Origin: Diplosphaera chodatii | Lineage: Eukaryota; Chlorophyta; Trebouxiophyceae; Prasiolales; Stichococcaceae | DNA: 64,000 nt | Assembly (NCBI GenBank): GCA_032358165.1 | Contig: JAALGY010000051.1 | Span: 372,001-436,000, forward strand | Reading direction: 5' to 3' | Shown here: piece after piece, positions 46,601 to 57,344 of the stretch | Layout of the letters: the number at the start of each line of letters is the position of its first letter | Position numbering within the stretch: the first letter of the stretch is position 1 | The notes under the pieces: generated by a model | Database searches by the model: none | What the model saw: only the letters and a program-made list of their open reading frames with translations | Told to the model about the DNA's origin: nothing | Made by a program: the position numbers and the translations under genes

Positions 46601-49600
46601 CCGCTTCAACATGCTACATGGATGTCGAGCTCACCGCAACCGCATGTTGCCACGCTCTGCCAGGAAGGCAAAGTGCTCTGCGGGGTGGTGCTGCAGCAGG
46701 TAGTTCACCGCCTCCAGCTTCAGCAGCAGCTTGCCGCTCATGAAGCCGCTGGCCAGGTCCTGCGGTCAGATCCATGAGAACGTAACTTGCCTGACAACTG
46801 CCATATGCACAAATAACAGTATGATGCTCATGTCATATCTTGCCACACGAGCAATCACACGAAGGGCAGCATACGACCATCGCTGCAGGCATGGTGTCAT
46901 CTGCTGTGGCAGATGGGAATGATGACGGCGCAGTGACAAACTTTCTTAGTGACTGGGAGGGTGCATGCCTGAAACAGGTTCAGGGTGTGCGAGATGACGT
47001 CCTCGCAGGAGGCAAACGCCTTCAGGTTCACCGCGATCTTCTGCAGCATGATGTTGAGCACCATGACGTGATCCTTCACGCCCAGCCGCTCGCTGAGCCG
47101 CGGGTACACCTGCAAACAGCATGGGCACTGGCTCAGCTCGGTGAATGCAAGATCTCAACAACCGCAGCCGCCTGTAGTTTCTGCAGCACACATTGCACAC
47201 GCAGCGAGAACGATGCACTCTCCAACTTGTTGTGCAGGCCGCCTAGCCCTGCGCCATTCCTGCCGTCTGCAACGATCTCGTTGGTCATGATGCCGCCCCC
47301 GCCCGCACCTTGGAGCAGTGCATAACCTGCTCGCCGATGTACACTTTGCGGAAGTTCTGGAAGAAGCCCAGCAGCGCGATGTCGAGGCGCTGGCGGGTGT
47401 GCTCCCCCACCCGCGCCGCGTGCGTCCCGGTGTCCACCACCTGCAGCAGCCCGAACACGCGCGCCGCCAGGTCCCCGTCTATCGGCTCCTGCGGGCACAG
47501 CGATGGCAGGCTCAGCGCGTTGGCGAGGGGCCAGACTCGGTGTGTGCAGTCCGCCGGACATTCGACTGTGCTGATGAGGCGACGGCGGTCGGTGGCTGCA
47601 GGACATGGCGTGCGAGCCATAGGGCGCAGCAGGGTCGCATGAGACTGAAGTGCGACCTGCGACTCTGCTGATGACGAGGACAGGCGGCCGCGGATGATGG
47701 CGCCCACCAGGTGCACCAGCCACGTCAGCTGCCCCTCCATCACCGCCAGCGCCTGCGCTTCCACTTTTCCTGTACGGGGGCGCAGATTGGCATAAGGGTA
47801 AAGGCATACCAGGGCACAATCTTGCACGGCAGCTTGGGAGAGCTGCGTGGAAAGCATCCAACATCTGGAGACAGCGCACCTGGAGAGGCTGCCTCTGTGT
47901 ACGCTGCGACCAGGGGGTCGAGGAAGCGCAGCAGGTACTCTGCTGTGCGTGCGTACTGGAAGCGGCAGAGGAACGGGATTGCGTCCAGCTGGTCTGCCAC
48001 CTGCGGGGTTCCATAGCAGTGCAGCAGGTTACCCTCTGCAGCACTGCTCTAGTGACATGCAACATATGCGCGCCCTGCTGCATCTGCACCTGATGCGCAG
48101 GCAGCTGCAGTTTGTGCTGCAAAAGCACATGGGTTGTGCCATGAAAAGACCACGCTGGTCGCAATCATAATCAGTTCGCAATGAGCTCAGGCAGCGGTGG
48201 GTTCAGCAGTGACAGCGGTCCCAGCCCACCTGTTCCTCGTTGTCCAGAGGATCCTCGCTGCCGCCCGTCACTGCTGCTGCCACGCTGTCCAATCTGCAGC
48301 ACCACCCAGCACCTCAGCTAGGCACAGTGGCACACAACGTAGTTGCTGCTTGTGCTTTGCAGTCAGCATATGCCGACATGTACACATGTATGGCCCAGGG
48401 CTGGTGTTGATGTTGAGGGTATGGGGTTTCTTATGGGTGCGGCCCGCACCTGGAGGTGATGTACGCCTGGTTGATGCGGGGCACGTACGTCTCCAGCAGG
48501 CTGGGGGAGTCGCCCTTGAGGTAGGGCATGCTGGACACCAGGCGGGACCACAGGCCCAGCAGGTAGTACACGCTGCCGGCGGCCCACTGCCACGACCCCA
48601 GGCTGCTCACCGTCAGGTCCGCCACCAGCTGGATCCACTCGGTGTAGCCGTCGACGCCCACCTGCCGCATGCCGACAGTTGAGTCAGCACCTGAGTGAAC
48701 TCAGCTGCTTGGCAACTAGCACGCCTTGCAGAGTCCAACCCGGTTGACGCGCTGCTGAGCCTTCAATGCTGGACCTTGCGCAGGAGGATCGGCTGTGTGG
48801 CTGATGTGGATGTCGCCTGTGGACATGCGCTGCAGCATGATGCATCACACCTGCCGATGCAGTACTCACCAGCTCGGACAGCTGGTAGTTGGTCTTCAGG
48901 CGGCCCAGCAGGCGGCAGAACTCGTGGTAGTTGGCGTGCTCCCCCAGGCCGCGCTGCGTGCGCAGGATGTCGCGCGTGCCCGCCGCCAGGTGGTTGAGAA
49001 ACTTGGCGCGCTCCGCCTCCCCCGCAAACAGGCTCCGCCGCACACTCGCCAGCCGCACCTGAACGATTCAAGAAGGGGATGGCGAAGTTAGGATGTGCAT
49101 CCTTTGCAGAACAAGGCGCGCTCCACAGCCTATCTTCCACCACTCCCAGGGTGATGTGCAGGTCAGGACAACACCATCACAGATCCAGCGTAGTCGGTCT
49201 GCCCACCAGGCACTCCAGGGAGGCGTTGGACAGCGGCGGCTTTGTGGCGGCATAGAAGTCGAAGAACAGCTGCAGCGTTGCGCTGTCCTCGATCAGCGGC
49301 CGCCACACTGACGGCACCTGCACATCATGGTTGATAAAAAGATGTTGTTTTTCCTTTGCACCTGATCAGGAGCGATGAAGGAAAGCCGGCACAATATACA
49401 TGGCCATCGGGTCACCCCATACTGATGCAACCAAGAAGGCAACGTATGCTCAGAGGTCCCTCATTGACACCAACACCACCTGTATCGTGCCGAGGTCCTC
49501 AGATGACTCGTCTAGGCAGGTGCCCACAAAGTCGAAGGACAATGCTGCAAGCGCCAAGCTGACTGCCTGCAGGGCGCAAGGACTACAGTGACAGCCAGGG

Positions 49601-51436
49601 CACCAGAATCGTGCACCTGGGATGGGGACATCCTCAGGTTGCAGCGTGTCCACATCTTGGGACGCTTTCGGCAAGGCTTGGCAGCATGGTGCATAACCAG
49701 TGCAAATATGCACCGCACAAGGTCCTATGCAGCTGGCCTCCCAAGCTTGCAGCAGATCATGGGCCAGAGTCACTTGCATGTGCACAATGTTACGAATTCG
49801 AAGGGTGCGGCACCTGCTCCTGCAGCTTCACATCTGTCTGCTGGCCTGGTGCCGTGAGCTGCCGCAGCGCCGTGAGCGCGAGCTGAAACACCGAGAACAG
49901 CCCCGCGTCCCGGAAGCTGACTGCCGCCTGCAAGCAGCAATTGCCTGTGTCGGTCATCTCGTGTCACAGCAATGCACGTGCAACTGCAGCTGCAACTGCA
50001 GGAAGCGTATCAAAGACTACAGCCATGGCATCTTTCCCAAGCGAAGGAACAGTGTGCAGACACACCTTTCGGTGTGCTGTCAGGGTGCGTCCGGGCGTTG
50101 GCTGGTTCATCTCGCCAACCAGCATCACCAGGATGCGCAGACCCAGTTGATAGTGCCCTGTGCTGCCTCCTGTCGAGCCCTGACAGGTTCGTGCAAGGCG
50201 CACCAATCAGTTTTGACCATACCTACGCTTGTATTTACTTTGGTGCACACGTGCTTATGCTACGTCAGTGCTACAAAGTCCAGAGGCTTGCCAGACGGCA
50301 CCAGATCGTCACGCCTTGGCGCCTTGCAAGCGCAGCGCACAAATGTCAAAGGGCACTCACTTTCTCAAGGAACTGCTTCGCATCATCGACAATGTTCCGG
50401 AAGGCGTCATCGTCAAACCAACACAGCTTCGTTGTGCGGCACAGCAGCTGCACCAGGCTGGTGACGACAAAGGGCTCGAGCGCTGGCCCTCGGCTGCAGG
50501 CGAGCACACAGCCTGTTATGTGCAGGTTATGTGCAGGGCCATATGGTCGTGTATAAGGTGAACCCCCACCAAACAGCTTGCAATAAATCATGGGCAATGG
50601 CCTGCCGCACCTGTCCAGATAACCGAGGAAGTAGTTGCGCATGTCCAGCTGGACCGGCACGCTGCAGGACATATGAAAGTGGAGATTAAGCAGGATCGCA
50701 TGGAATGAAACCGCGTGGCGTCGAGTGTTTGTGCATGCAGCAGCATGGTACTTCAGTGCCATGGCCTCCGCACCTGAGCACATGCTCTGTGACGACCTTC
50801 AGCAGGCTGGACGTCGCCAGCAGCTGTGCGTAGGGAGACTGGGAGCTGTCGAGGATTGCCTACACGGGACAGCATGACGCGACTTGCAGAGTTGGTGTGT
50901 CAACTGTGGCCTAACGTTGCCCTTTGCGACCACGTGATAGTCTGGTGCATTCTGGTGAGTGTCTGTCTGCCCATTGTATCGCACCCTGCAGTGTGTGATG
51001 TACTCTGTCGACTGCGAGAACACTCGCAAGTATGTTTCTGCCTGCGAGCGCTCTTGCGGATCCTGCACAGCATCCGATGATCAGGGGAGTTTGCCCAGGA
51101 ACAAGAACTTCGCAGTTAGAGAATTGCGAGGATCATGCAGACTGCAGAGTTCTTGGTCACAGCCCGCCAAGAACATGCGCATGAGTGCAGGACATTGCGG
51201 AGTGATGCATAGTTCTGAGCAGGCTGTTTGGAGGTGAGCACAAGCAATGCGACCGTTCAGCTCTGATTGTGCTGGTGCTGTGTGCGCAGCTGCAACCGCT
51301 AGCACTGTGCAACTTGCAAGCTGCTTCCGGTCAGATCGTGAACACGAAAGCCTTCAGTGTGCCCGACCTGCGAATTGTACAGCCGTTCGCACAGCGCCTC
51401 CAGCTGCGGAAGCTGCTGCAGCACCTCAGCCGCCAT
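43696..51436 (-). CDS. XPO7: Exportin-7 (RanBP16-type nuclear export receptor)
   Basis: RanGTP-dependent export receptor of the importin-beta superfamily, shuttling through nuclear pores. All 27 exons close in phase and give 1066 aa, close to the roughly 1087 aa of human exportin-7. Plus coordinates: 51368-51436, 50985-51062, 50774-50859, 50611-50661, 50361-50493, 50066-50179, 49814-49927, 49480-49566, 49207-49317, 48870-49058, 48450-48661, 48230-48293, 47880-48000, 47657-47769, 47309-47488, 46969-47109, 46635-46759, 46393-46480, 46123-46264, 45896-45975, 45660-45764, 45275-45442, 44938-45099, 44616-44759, 44137-44330, 43903-43990, 43696-43737. Family blocks in order: [152 protein letters not shown] and [19 protein letters not shown], then a 14-codon final exon. 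Introns following 46969 and 45896 use GC donors. The start Met ([11 protein letters not shown]) is the only one that fits exon 1. Confidence 0.97.
45481..45585 (+). repeat. 53-bp tandem duplication in an exportin-7 intron
   Basis: Two adjacent copies (45481-45533 and 45534-45585) begin TTGAGCAGGTCATCT and end GGCATGACGTGTCC. They differ at about two internal positions. The array lies within intron 21 between exons ending at 45660 and starting at 45442. Confidence 0.85.
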
Positions 51437-51984
51437 GGCGGCTTACCAGCTGGAAGCCGATTGCGATCACGGCATGTGACTTGTTGTATCAGGTCCAAGT
51501 GTCAGGGTCTGGGTGCCTTCACAGGACGCAAAACCGTGCGCCGCGTCCTGTGCACACTGTATCAGCCAGCTGCTGCAACGTCACAAGGCTGATTGATCTG
51601 CAGACGCCGCTGTGCGCAGGACAAATGCGCTCCAGCTTTTCAGCTGTGGAAGCTGTTGTGCCCTGAAGTGCTTCCTCTGGTGCCGAGCGTGCAGCGTGCT
51701 AGGTGAGGTGCAGATACCTCTTGCTGCGTGTGGTGTCTTGCGACGCCCAAGAATGTGCCTCTGACTCTCAAAGTCGCCACTGTAGCTGCTTTCCCGTAAG
51801 GGAGCAATGGGCTTGCGGACTGCCCGGTCACCGACTACACACAGCGTTGCACACTCTGCCTCTTGCATGCATTGGCAGATGCAGGCGGGCGTGGATGGGT
51901 GTGTCCTGAACTCCTGCTCGTGTGCCTGAGTTTAGGATACAGTTGAGGCTTGACAGCGTTAACAAAGGCCAGTGCGCAGAGGAG
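51437..51984. promoter_or_regulatory. Divergent promoter region of exportin-7 and prolyl 4-hydroxylase
   Basis: About 550 bp separate two start codons on opposite strands, so both promoters and 5' UTRs lie here. No TATA box is evident. The short frames have no coding support. Confidence 0.5.
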
Positions 51985-54632
51985 ATGAACAGGCTGTGCG
52001 CAGCGCTGTCAGTGTGTTATTTGCTGCAACTCCTAGCGTTGGCTGGTGAGCGACATATCGTGACGCATTGGTGCTGCGAGCTGCCAACAAAGATGTATGT
52101 TGCCCGTATTGCAACCGACACGGGACAAACCTGTACCGCAGGCGGTGAGGAGGATGTGCTGCCCGGCTGGAAAGGGGTAAGGGCCTTTTACCATCGTGTA
52201 CACAACCTGCAGACGCAGTCTCTGCCAACAGCACAACATTGTGACTGACATTCTGAGCCGCGGTCGCGCTGCCACATGGCAGGAGGTCTTCCAGCCAGGC
52301 AGTGTCTTTGCAGACCTGCATGTCGCAGGCGAAGACAGAGTCAGGGTGAGGTGCAGCTTGAACGCAGCCAGCGCAATATGCAGCTATGCACGTATCCGCC
52401 ACCTCATGTACCCTCAAACGGCAAACTTGGTTTGTTATGTATAAGGAGTGCAGCGCACAGGACATAGGAGTCGTGCACTGCCCACGCAGGATGTGCGCGG
52501 TACAGGAGATCTCAGCTCGACAAAGCCTTGGGTGGAGGCCATTTCATGGCACCCGCGTGCTTTCGTGTACCACAACTTCCTCAGCGCCGAGGCAAGCCTG
52601 GCCCCACGTTGCGAATCTCACGGCAGCAGCCGCGCCCGCCAGCACTGCACATGTCACATTGCCCAGCCGACGATCGCCGATGTTTGTGTATCGGCGGTGC
52701 TTCGCCAGCAAGGCGAGTGTCATCAGCCACTCGCTGTGGTGTGTCAGCAGGAGTGCGACCACATCGTGAACATCAGCAAGCCGCTGATGATGCGGTCCAC
52801 GGTGGTCGGCGAGGGCGGCGCCTCTGTCGTAGACCACATTCGCACCAGCTATGGCACCTTCATCAGGTGCGACATGCCGGGTTCGATGGGATGTGATTCA
52901 TGCCTGCAGATGCCATGCCTTAGGATGCAAGCCCCAGCTCTCTGAGGTGTGCATTAGAGGCCAGCATCTCACTGTTGCTTGTGCCAAACGTCAGCAAAGT
53001 CACCAGCAGCAGCGTATGATGTGATGTAGTTTCGTTGCAGGCGGGGCAGGGACCCGGTCATCACGCGAATGGAGCGGCGCCTGGCCGACTGGACGCACCT
53101 GGACATCAGCCACCAAGAGGACGCCCAGATCCTAAGGTGCGCTGCAGTAAGTTCGGGAGGCGCTCACGAAATTCCCCGTCATGACAGCCTCAATGTCGCC
53201 GCCGACATGCTGTGCTGTTTGGTCTGCCAAGGTGCTGAGATAGACGCTGTGCTGGCGGCAGATGGCGTGTGACAAGCATATGTGCAGATGACTCCAGATG
53301 TGCTGCAGGTACGGCGTGGGACAAAAATACGGGGCCCACTTTGACAGCCTGGTGGAGCAGAGCCCGCGGATTGCCACAGCGCTCATCTACCTTCAGGTTG
53401 GGCCATCTGCATTCGCTGGCTGGAAGCTGGTATCGACGCATGATGTGTTGCAGAGTCTGCCAAGCAGACCGGGTGTGTGTCTGGACTTCCTCTCACGAGG
53501 AGAAGTGTCTGCATCATAAGCTGCCTGCCTGTGCTGCCTGCAGGACACAGACGATGGCGGCGAGACGGCCTTTCCACAGGGGTCCGAGTGGGCAGACCCC
53601 GCGATGCCACAGCGCTTTGGGCCCTACTCAGACTGCGCAAACGGCCACGTGGCTGTGAAGCCACGTAAAGGTGTGCCTGCGCTGCATGCATGACCACCCT
53701 GCAAGAGTCTCTCTGTTGTTTGAGCTCACGGGCGACACGGCAGCTGACCTGGACCCGCACAACCGATCGCAGCCTGTCAATCACACTCGATCACCAGAAT
53801 TGCCACCCTCCACCTTTGCAGGCATGGCGCTGCTGTTCTACAGCCTGAAGCTGGATGCCAAGACGCAGGACGATGCGTCTATGCACACAGGGTGCCCAGT
53901 GCTGTCTGGCACCAAGTGGAGTGCGACCAAGTGGTGCGCCCACCTTGCTGCATTGTGCGCAGGCATGGTCAAGGCACACTCCCGATATCTAGGTGAGGAT
54001 GTGTAGTAGTATGGCACCAGACATCCACGAAAACTCTGTCGGCTGCAGGATCCACACAGACCCATTCCATCCCGAGTGGCTGGCCGCGGGTGGTGAGTCA
54101 ACAGCGAATGCTGCTGCAGGCTGCAAGATATGCAACATCTGACAATGTCTGCCTCTGGCATATTGCTGAGCTAGCCTGGACTTGTCATGCTGTCAGCATG
54201 ATGGGCTGTATGTCCGGCATGCAGCGAATGAGGCAGCGGACCAACCGCTGCCTCGGCCCGAGGAGTGCAGCGACGAACATGACAAGTGCGGCGACTGGGC
54301 GACAGCTGGGGAGTGTGATCGCAACCGGGGCTACATGGTGATCTGTCAGCAGTCTTATCCTGCAAGGTTTCGGAGATGTTGGAAGATGTGATGACCAGAG
54401 GCAATGAGGCTGGAGCATGTTGGTGTCGGCAGGCAACGCTCAGTGATTTTGTACAGAAAGTTTGTACGATGACCCTTGACGAGTGTCCGCGTTCATGTTG
54501 CAGATGGGCGATGGGGCGCAGCTGGGGCATTGCCGGCATGCCTGCAAGGCATGTGAGGTGTGCGGCAGCAGTGACAAGGCGTGTCGGCAGAGCAATCGGA
54601 TCAAAGCAGGCTTTCTGCCGCTAGACGACTGA
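51985..54632 (+). CDS. P4H: Prolyl 4-hydroxylase with C-terminal ShK domain
   Basis: Fe(II)/2-oxoglutarate dioxygenase that hydroxylates proline in secretory proteins such as algal cell-wall glycoproteins, in the ER/Golgi. Twelve exons close in phase: 51985-52045, 52142-52176, 52283-52345, 52490-52591, 52751-52866, 53041-53136, 53309-53396, 53544-53670, 53822-53933, 54049-54089, 54225-54337, 54504-54632, giving 360 aa. Residues 1-21 ([20 protein letters not shown]) are a signal peptide. The catalytic core shows [31 protein letters not shown], the iron ligands His and Asp in YGAHFDS, GGETAFP, the third His in [11 protein letters not shown] and the 2-oxoglutarate Lys in GTKWSATKW. The C-terminal [20 protein letters not shown] to [11 protein letters not shown] region has the six-Cys spacing of ShK domains found on plant and algal P4Hs. 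The intron after 52591 has a GC donor. Exons 52142-52345 encode the divergent segment before the core and are supported mainly by phase. Confidence 0.93.
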
Positions 54633-55211
54633 CATGGCCTTGCCCATGGTTATCGTATCTGGACTGAAACTCCTGATTGGCATCTAAACGGCAAGTCTAC
54701 TTCTGACACCACATGCTTATAGTACACAAAGTCCTCAGCAGCATGATTTTCAGCCTCTGAGCCTGGTGGCGTTTTGGAGCATCTGCCATGAGCGCCCAGC
54801 ACAACACAGCCTCGATCCATTATTGGACCTCTAGAATGCCAGCCAAGCAGCTTGAGTCGGCAACTGCAGCTGTCCACAGCGTTCCCAGCTCTACCAACCT
54901 CTGCCTGCAGCAGAAAGAGTGCAGGCGTAGGATCGGAGGCATCGGGGTGGTTTGGCATGTCGCATAGTTTGACTCCTGATACTTTGGGCTCAGAATCACG
55001 CTGGCAAGTTTTCAGCATGGAGGCGACAGGATCGGAGACGACCCTGACAGCCATCTCAGCGCCCTTGCGCAAGATGTTGCCATTCATCCCAGCCCACGAC
55101 TGAATAGCTACTGACTGCTCACAGGTTTTGTGCAGGCTCCAACCCTGTGTGCTTTGGGCATATGTCTGCAGCGAAGCTCACCACGGTGTCGACCGCCAGG
55201 CTGTGGGCGGA
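54633..55211. other. Convergent 3' region of P4H and the EF-hand gene
   Basis: About 580 bp where the two genes meet tail to tail; both 3' UTRs lie here. The open frames on either strand are short and unbiased. No RNA gene or repeat was recognised. Confidence 0.45.
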
Positions 55212-56382
55212 TCAGTCTGCCACCGGCACCTCCACCTGCATGTCCCCGAGGTCGGCGCCCCTGAGCGCGGCCTCGAAGTCCTGCAGCCGCAGCTCCCCCC
55301 GCTCCCCCTGCCCCGCCTCCTCCAGGGCCTGCTGCACCACCTCCTTCAGCCCCTCATCGCTGCACGCGCACGTCGGAAGCAGTGAGCGCACAGGCGCTGT
55401 CTCGTGGCGGTGGTCTGCACCCTTCTGCAGTGTCCGTGCATATGTTCGGCTTCATAACCAACACTGAGTGCACACAGCGAGTGCCGTGGTCGTAAGATGT
55501 CAAGCTGGTGAGCTGCTGGTGTGCCGCTGTTCGGGTAGGACCGCAACACCTGTGTGTGGTGGGTGACCCCGCATGCACCTGAGCGACGTCCCCGCGAGTT
55601 GCCGCAGCATGAGCTCCAGGTCCTCCCGCGACACCACGCCGTCGCCGTCCACGTCGTATACGTCGAACAGGAAGCGCACACGGTCCTCCCGGCTGGCACG
55701 TGGGCTGAAGGCTGCCAGGATGCGCACAAACTCCTGCGCAGGGGAGGGATTTGGCTCACGGCCTGCAGCACATGATCGCCTGCCAGACAGCCTAACATGC
55801 TTCAGTCTGCCAGCCTTGCCCTGACTGCGAGAACGGGATGCAGTGTGCCGCCTGTCGCAGCAAGCGGCTGGTTGGAGATCACTACCGGCCCCAGGCACCT
55901 TGAAGTTTACGGAGTCAAACATCCGCTCGAGCCGCCGCGTCAGCGGATTGATGGACAGCTCGGGGATGTTCAGGAGCTCCTCTGCAGAGATGTAGCCCTG
56001 CAAAAGGGGAGCACACCTGTCACCGAGCATGCCCACTTAGTGAGTTGAGGTTGATGGAGGAGCGCGATGCACCATGCGGGGCGGGCATGCAGCCGATGCG
56101 ACACATGCTGACGGCCGCAAAGCGCTGCAAAGCACGCTTGCAGACCTTGCTGCTGCGATCCAGGGCTCTGAACCTGCTGTACAAGGCCTCTATCTCATCC
56201 TGCGAGACTGTCAAAGGCAGGGACACTACCTCACGACTTCAGGCCAGTGCGTGCGCTGTGCACAGTGTTTTGCTGTGCAGTCAGCCACGAAACAGGGATG
56301 CGGATCACACAGGCAACCTACATTTGTCGCCTGTGTGCGCCATCAGCTCCTCCATGTCATATTGCGTCAGCCCAAAGCTCAT
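55212..56382 (-). CDS. CHP/calcineurin B-type EF-hand protein
   Basis: Five exons close in phase: 56322-56382, 56146-56207, 55899-55997, 55579-55733, 55212-55359, giving 174 aa. The start MSFGLTQYDMEELMAHTG and the following EIEALYSRFRALD, IPELSINPLTRRLERMF and EFVRILAAFSPRASREDRVR match calcineurin B and especially calcineurin B homologous proteins (CHP), whose EF2 region likewise reads NFREFVRTLAHF. EF1 (DRSSKGYISAEEL) is semi-canonical and EF2 has lost its loop. EF3 is a perfect loop, DVDGDGVVSREDL, in the context FLFDVYDVDGDGVV. EF4 (AGQGERGELRLQDF) lacks the acidic ligands. Only one strong calcium site is therefore expected. CHPs bind membrane exchangers and kinases; calcineurin B is a phosphatase subunit. 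The sequence fits CHP better, but the partner cannot be told. No N-myristoylation Gly follows the Met. Confidence 0.88.
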
Positions 56383-57344
56383 GGCCTGTGTGCGGCAGTG
56401 CAGGCGTGAGATGTCACATGGGACCGCGCATGATCAACACACTGATCACTCGTGAGTAGAAGCTGTACAGCAAGGTGGGCAAAGGTCGGCACCTGACCCA
56501 TCGCTGTGCTTGATCACTGCGCGCAGCACTGCGCGCCTCCTACAGACAGGTGCACCGCACCAAAACACAACTCGCTGTCCCTCCAGCCCCTTGGAGTCGG
56601 TTCTGATGCACAATGATGGTCTGATGCGATCGCAGTCACGGACTACGCTCCACAGCCAAGCCAACGGTCAAGCGTGTGCTGGGCCCAAGGCTGATCTGGA
56701 GGTGAGGAGTTGGAGGTTTCGCAGGGTCAGCAGCAGTGCTGGCCTTCAGCAGTCCTGCGCTAAGTAAGGCTGCAGCCGACTGTTGTGAACAACAGCGCGC
56801 TGACCAATGACACATTGCACTTCCGAGATCACTGAGTAGTCAACATTTGCAGCTGTTCGAGGTTTGGGGCAAGTGGGGTCCACAATGCAGTTACACGTAT
56901 GCTCGATGGATCGCATCGACCCATAAGTTGCTTTGACATGCGTGTACTGGGGCGCATTGGCGCATCATTTCTGAACTGCCCGTGTACAGCGCCTGTTGGA
57001 CGTGCCAAGCTGGCAACACTGCATCTGAGCTCCTGACCCAGCTGAGGCACAACGCATGGCAGCAGGAACCCAGGCCGTTGAGAACCAGCGAAGTTTCATT
57101 ATTGTGCACCCGGCACTCACCTGCTGAGCATGAGTGAAATGCTGAAGTCGCCATCTCTAGAGGACTTTGCAAGGTGCGGCACACAAGGGTGCACAGCCTG
57201 GCAGCATGATCAATGCTCAGACCACAGTGTCCTACTCCCCGTCCTGATTTGAACTCGAAGTGTTGCTGCGGTTGGCGTGCAGTTTGACTCCGTTCATAAG
57301 GGGTGTGTCCAGAACATGCCATTATATACAATTGGCACATCCGC
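56383..57344. promoter_or_regulatory. Divergent intergenic region, EF-hand gene and bZIP-like gene
   Basis: About 960 bp between two start regions on opposite strands. Codon bias is absent and frames are short. Both promoters are expected here. Confidence 0.45.
57323..57328 (+). promoter_or_regulatory. Candidate TATA box of the bZIP-like gene
   Basis: A TATATA run in an otherwise GC-rich flank precedes the first exon. It lies only about 17 bp before the ATG at 57345, so if it is a real TATA box, transcription would start near or after that ATG and the Met at 57483 would be the better start. Confidence 0.35.

Noticed and set aside
46940..46972. Missing GT donor at an exportin-7 exon taken as a sign of a pseudogene
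   Set aside because: The exon ends CAG followed by GCATGC and joins in phase to the next conserved exon. The same GC donor pattern occurs in five other clearly conserved genes or exons here, so it is a GC-AG intron and not a defect.
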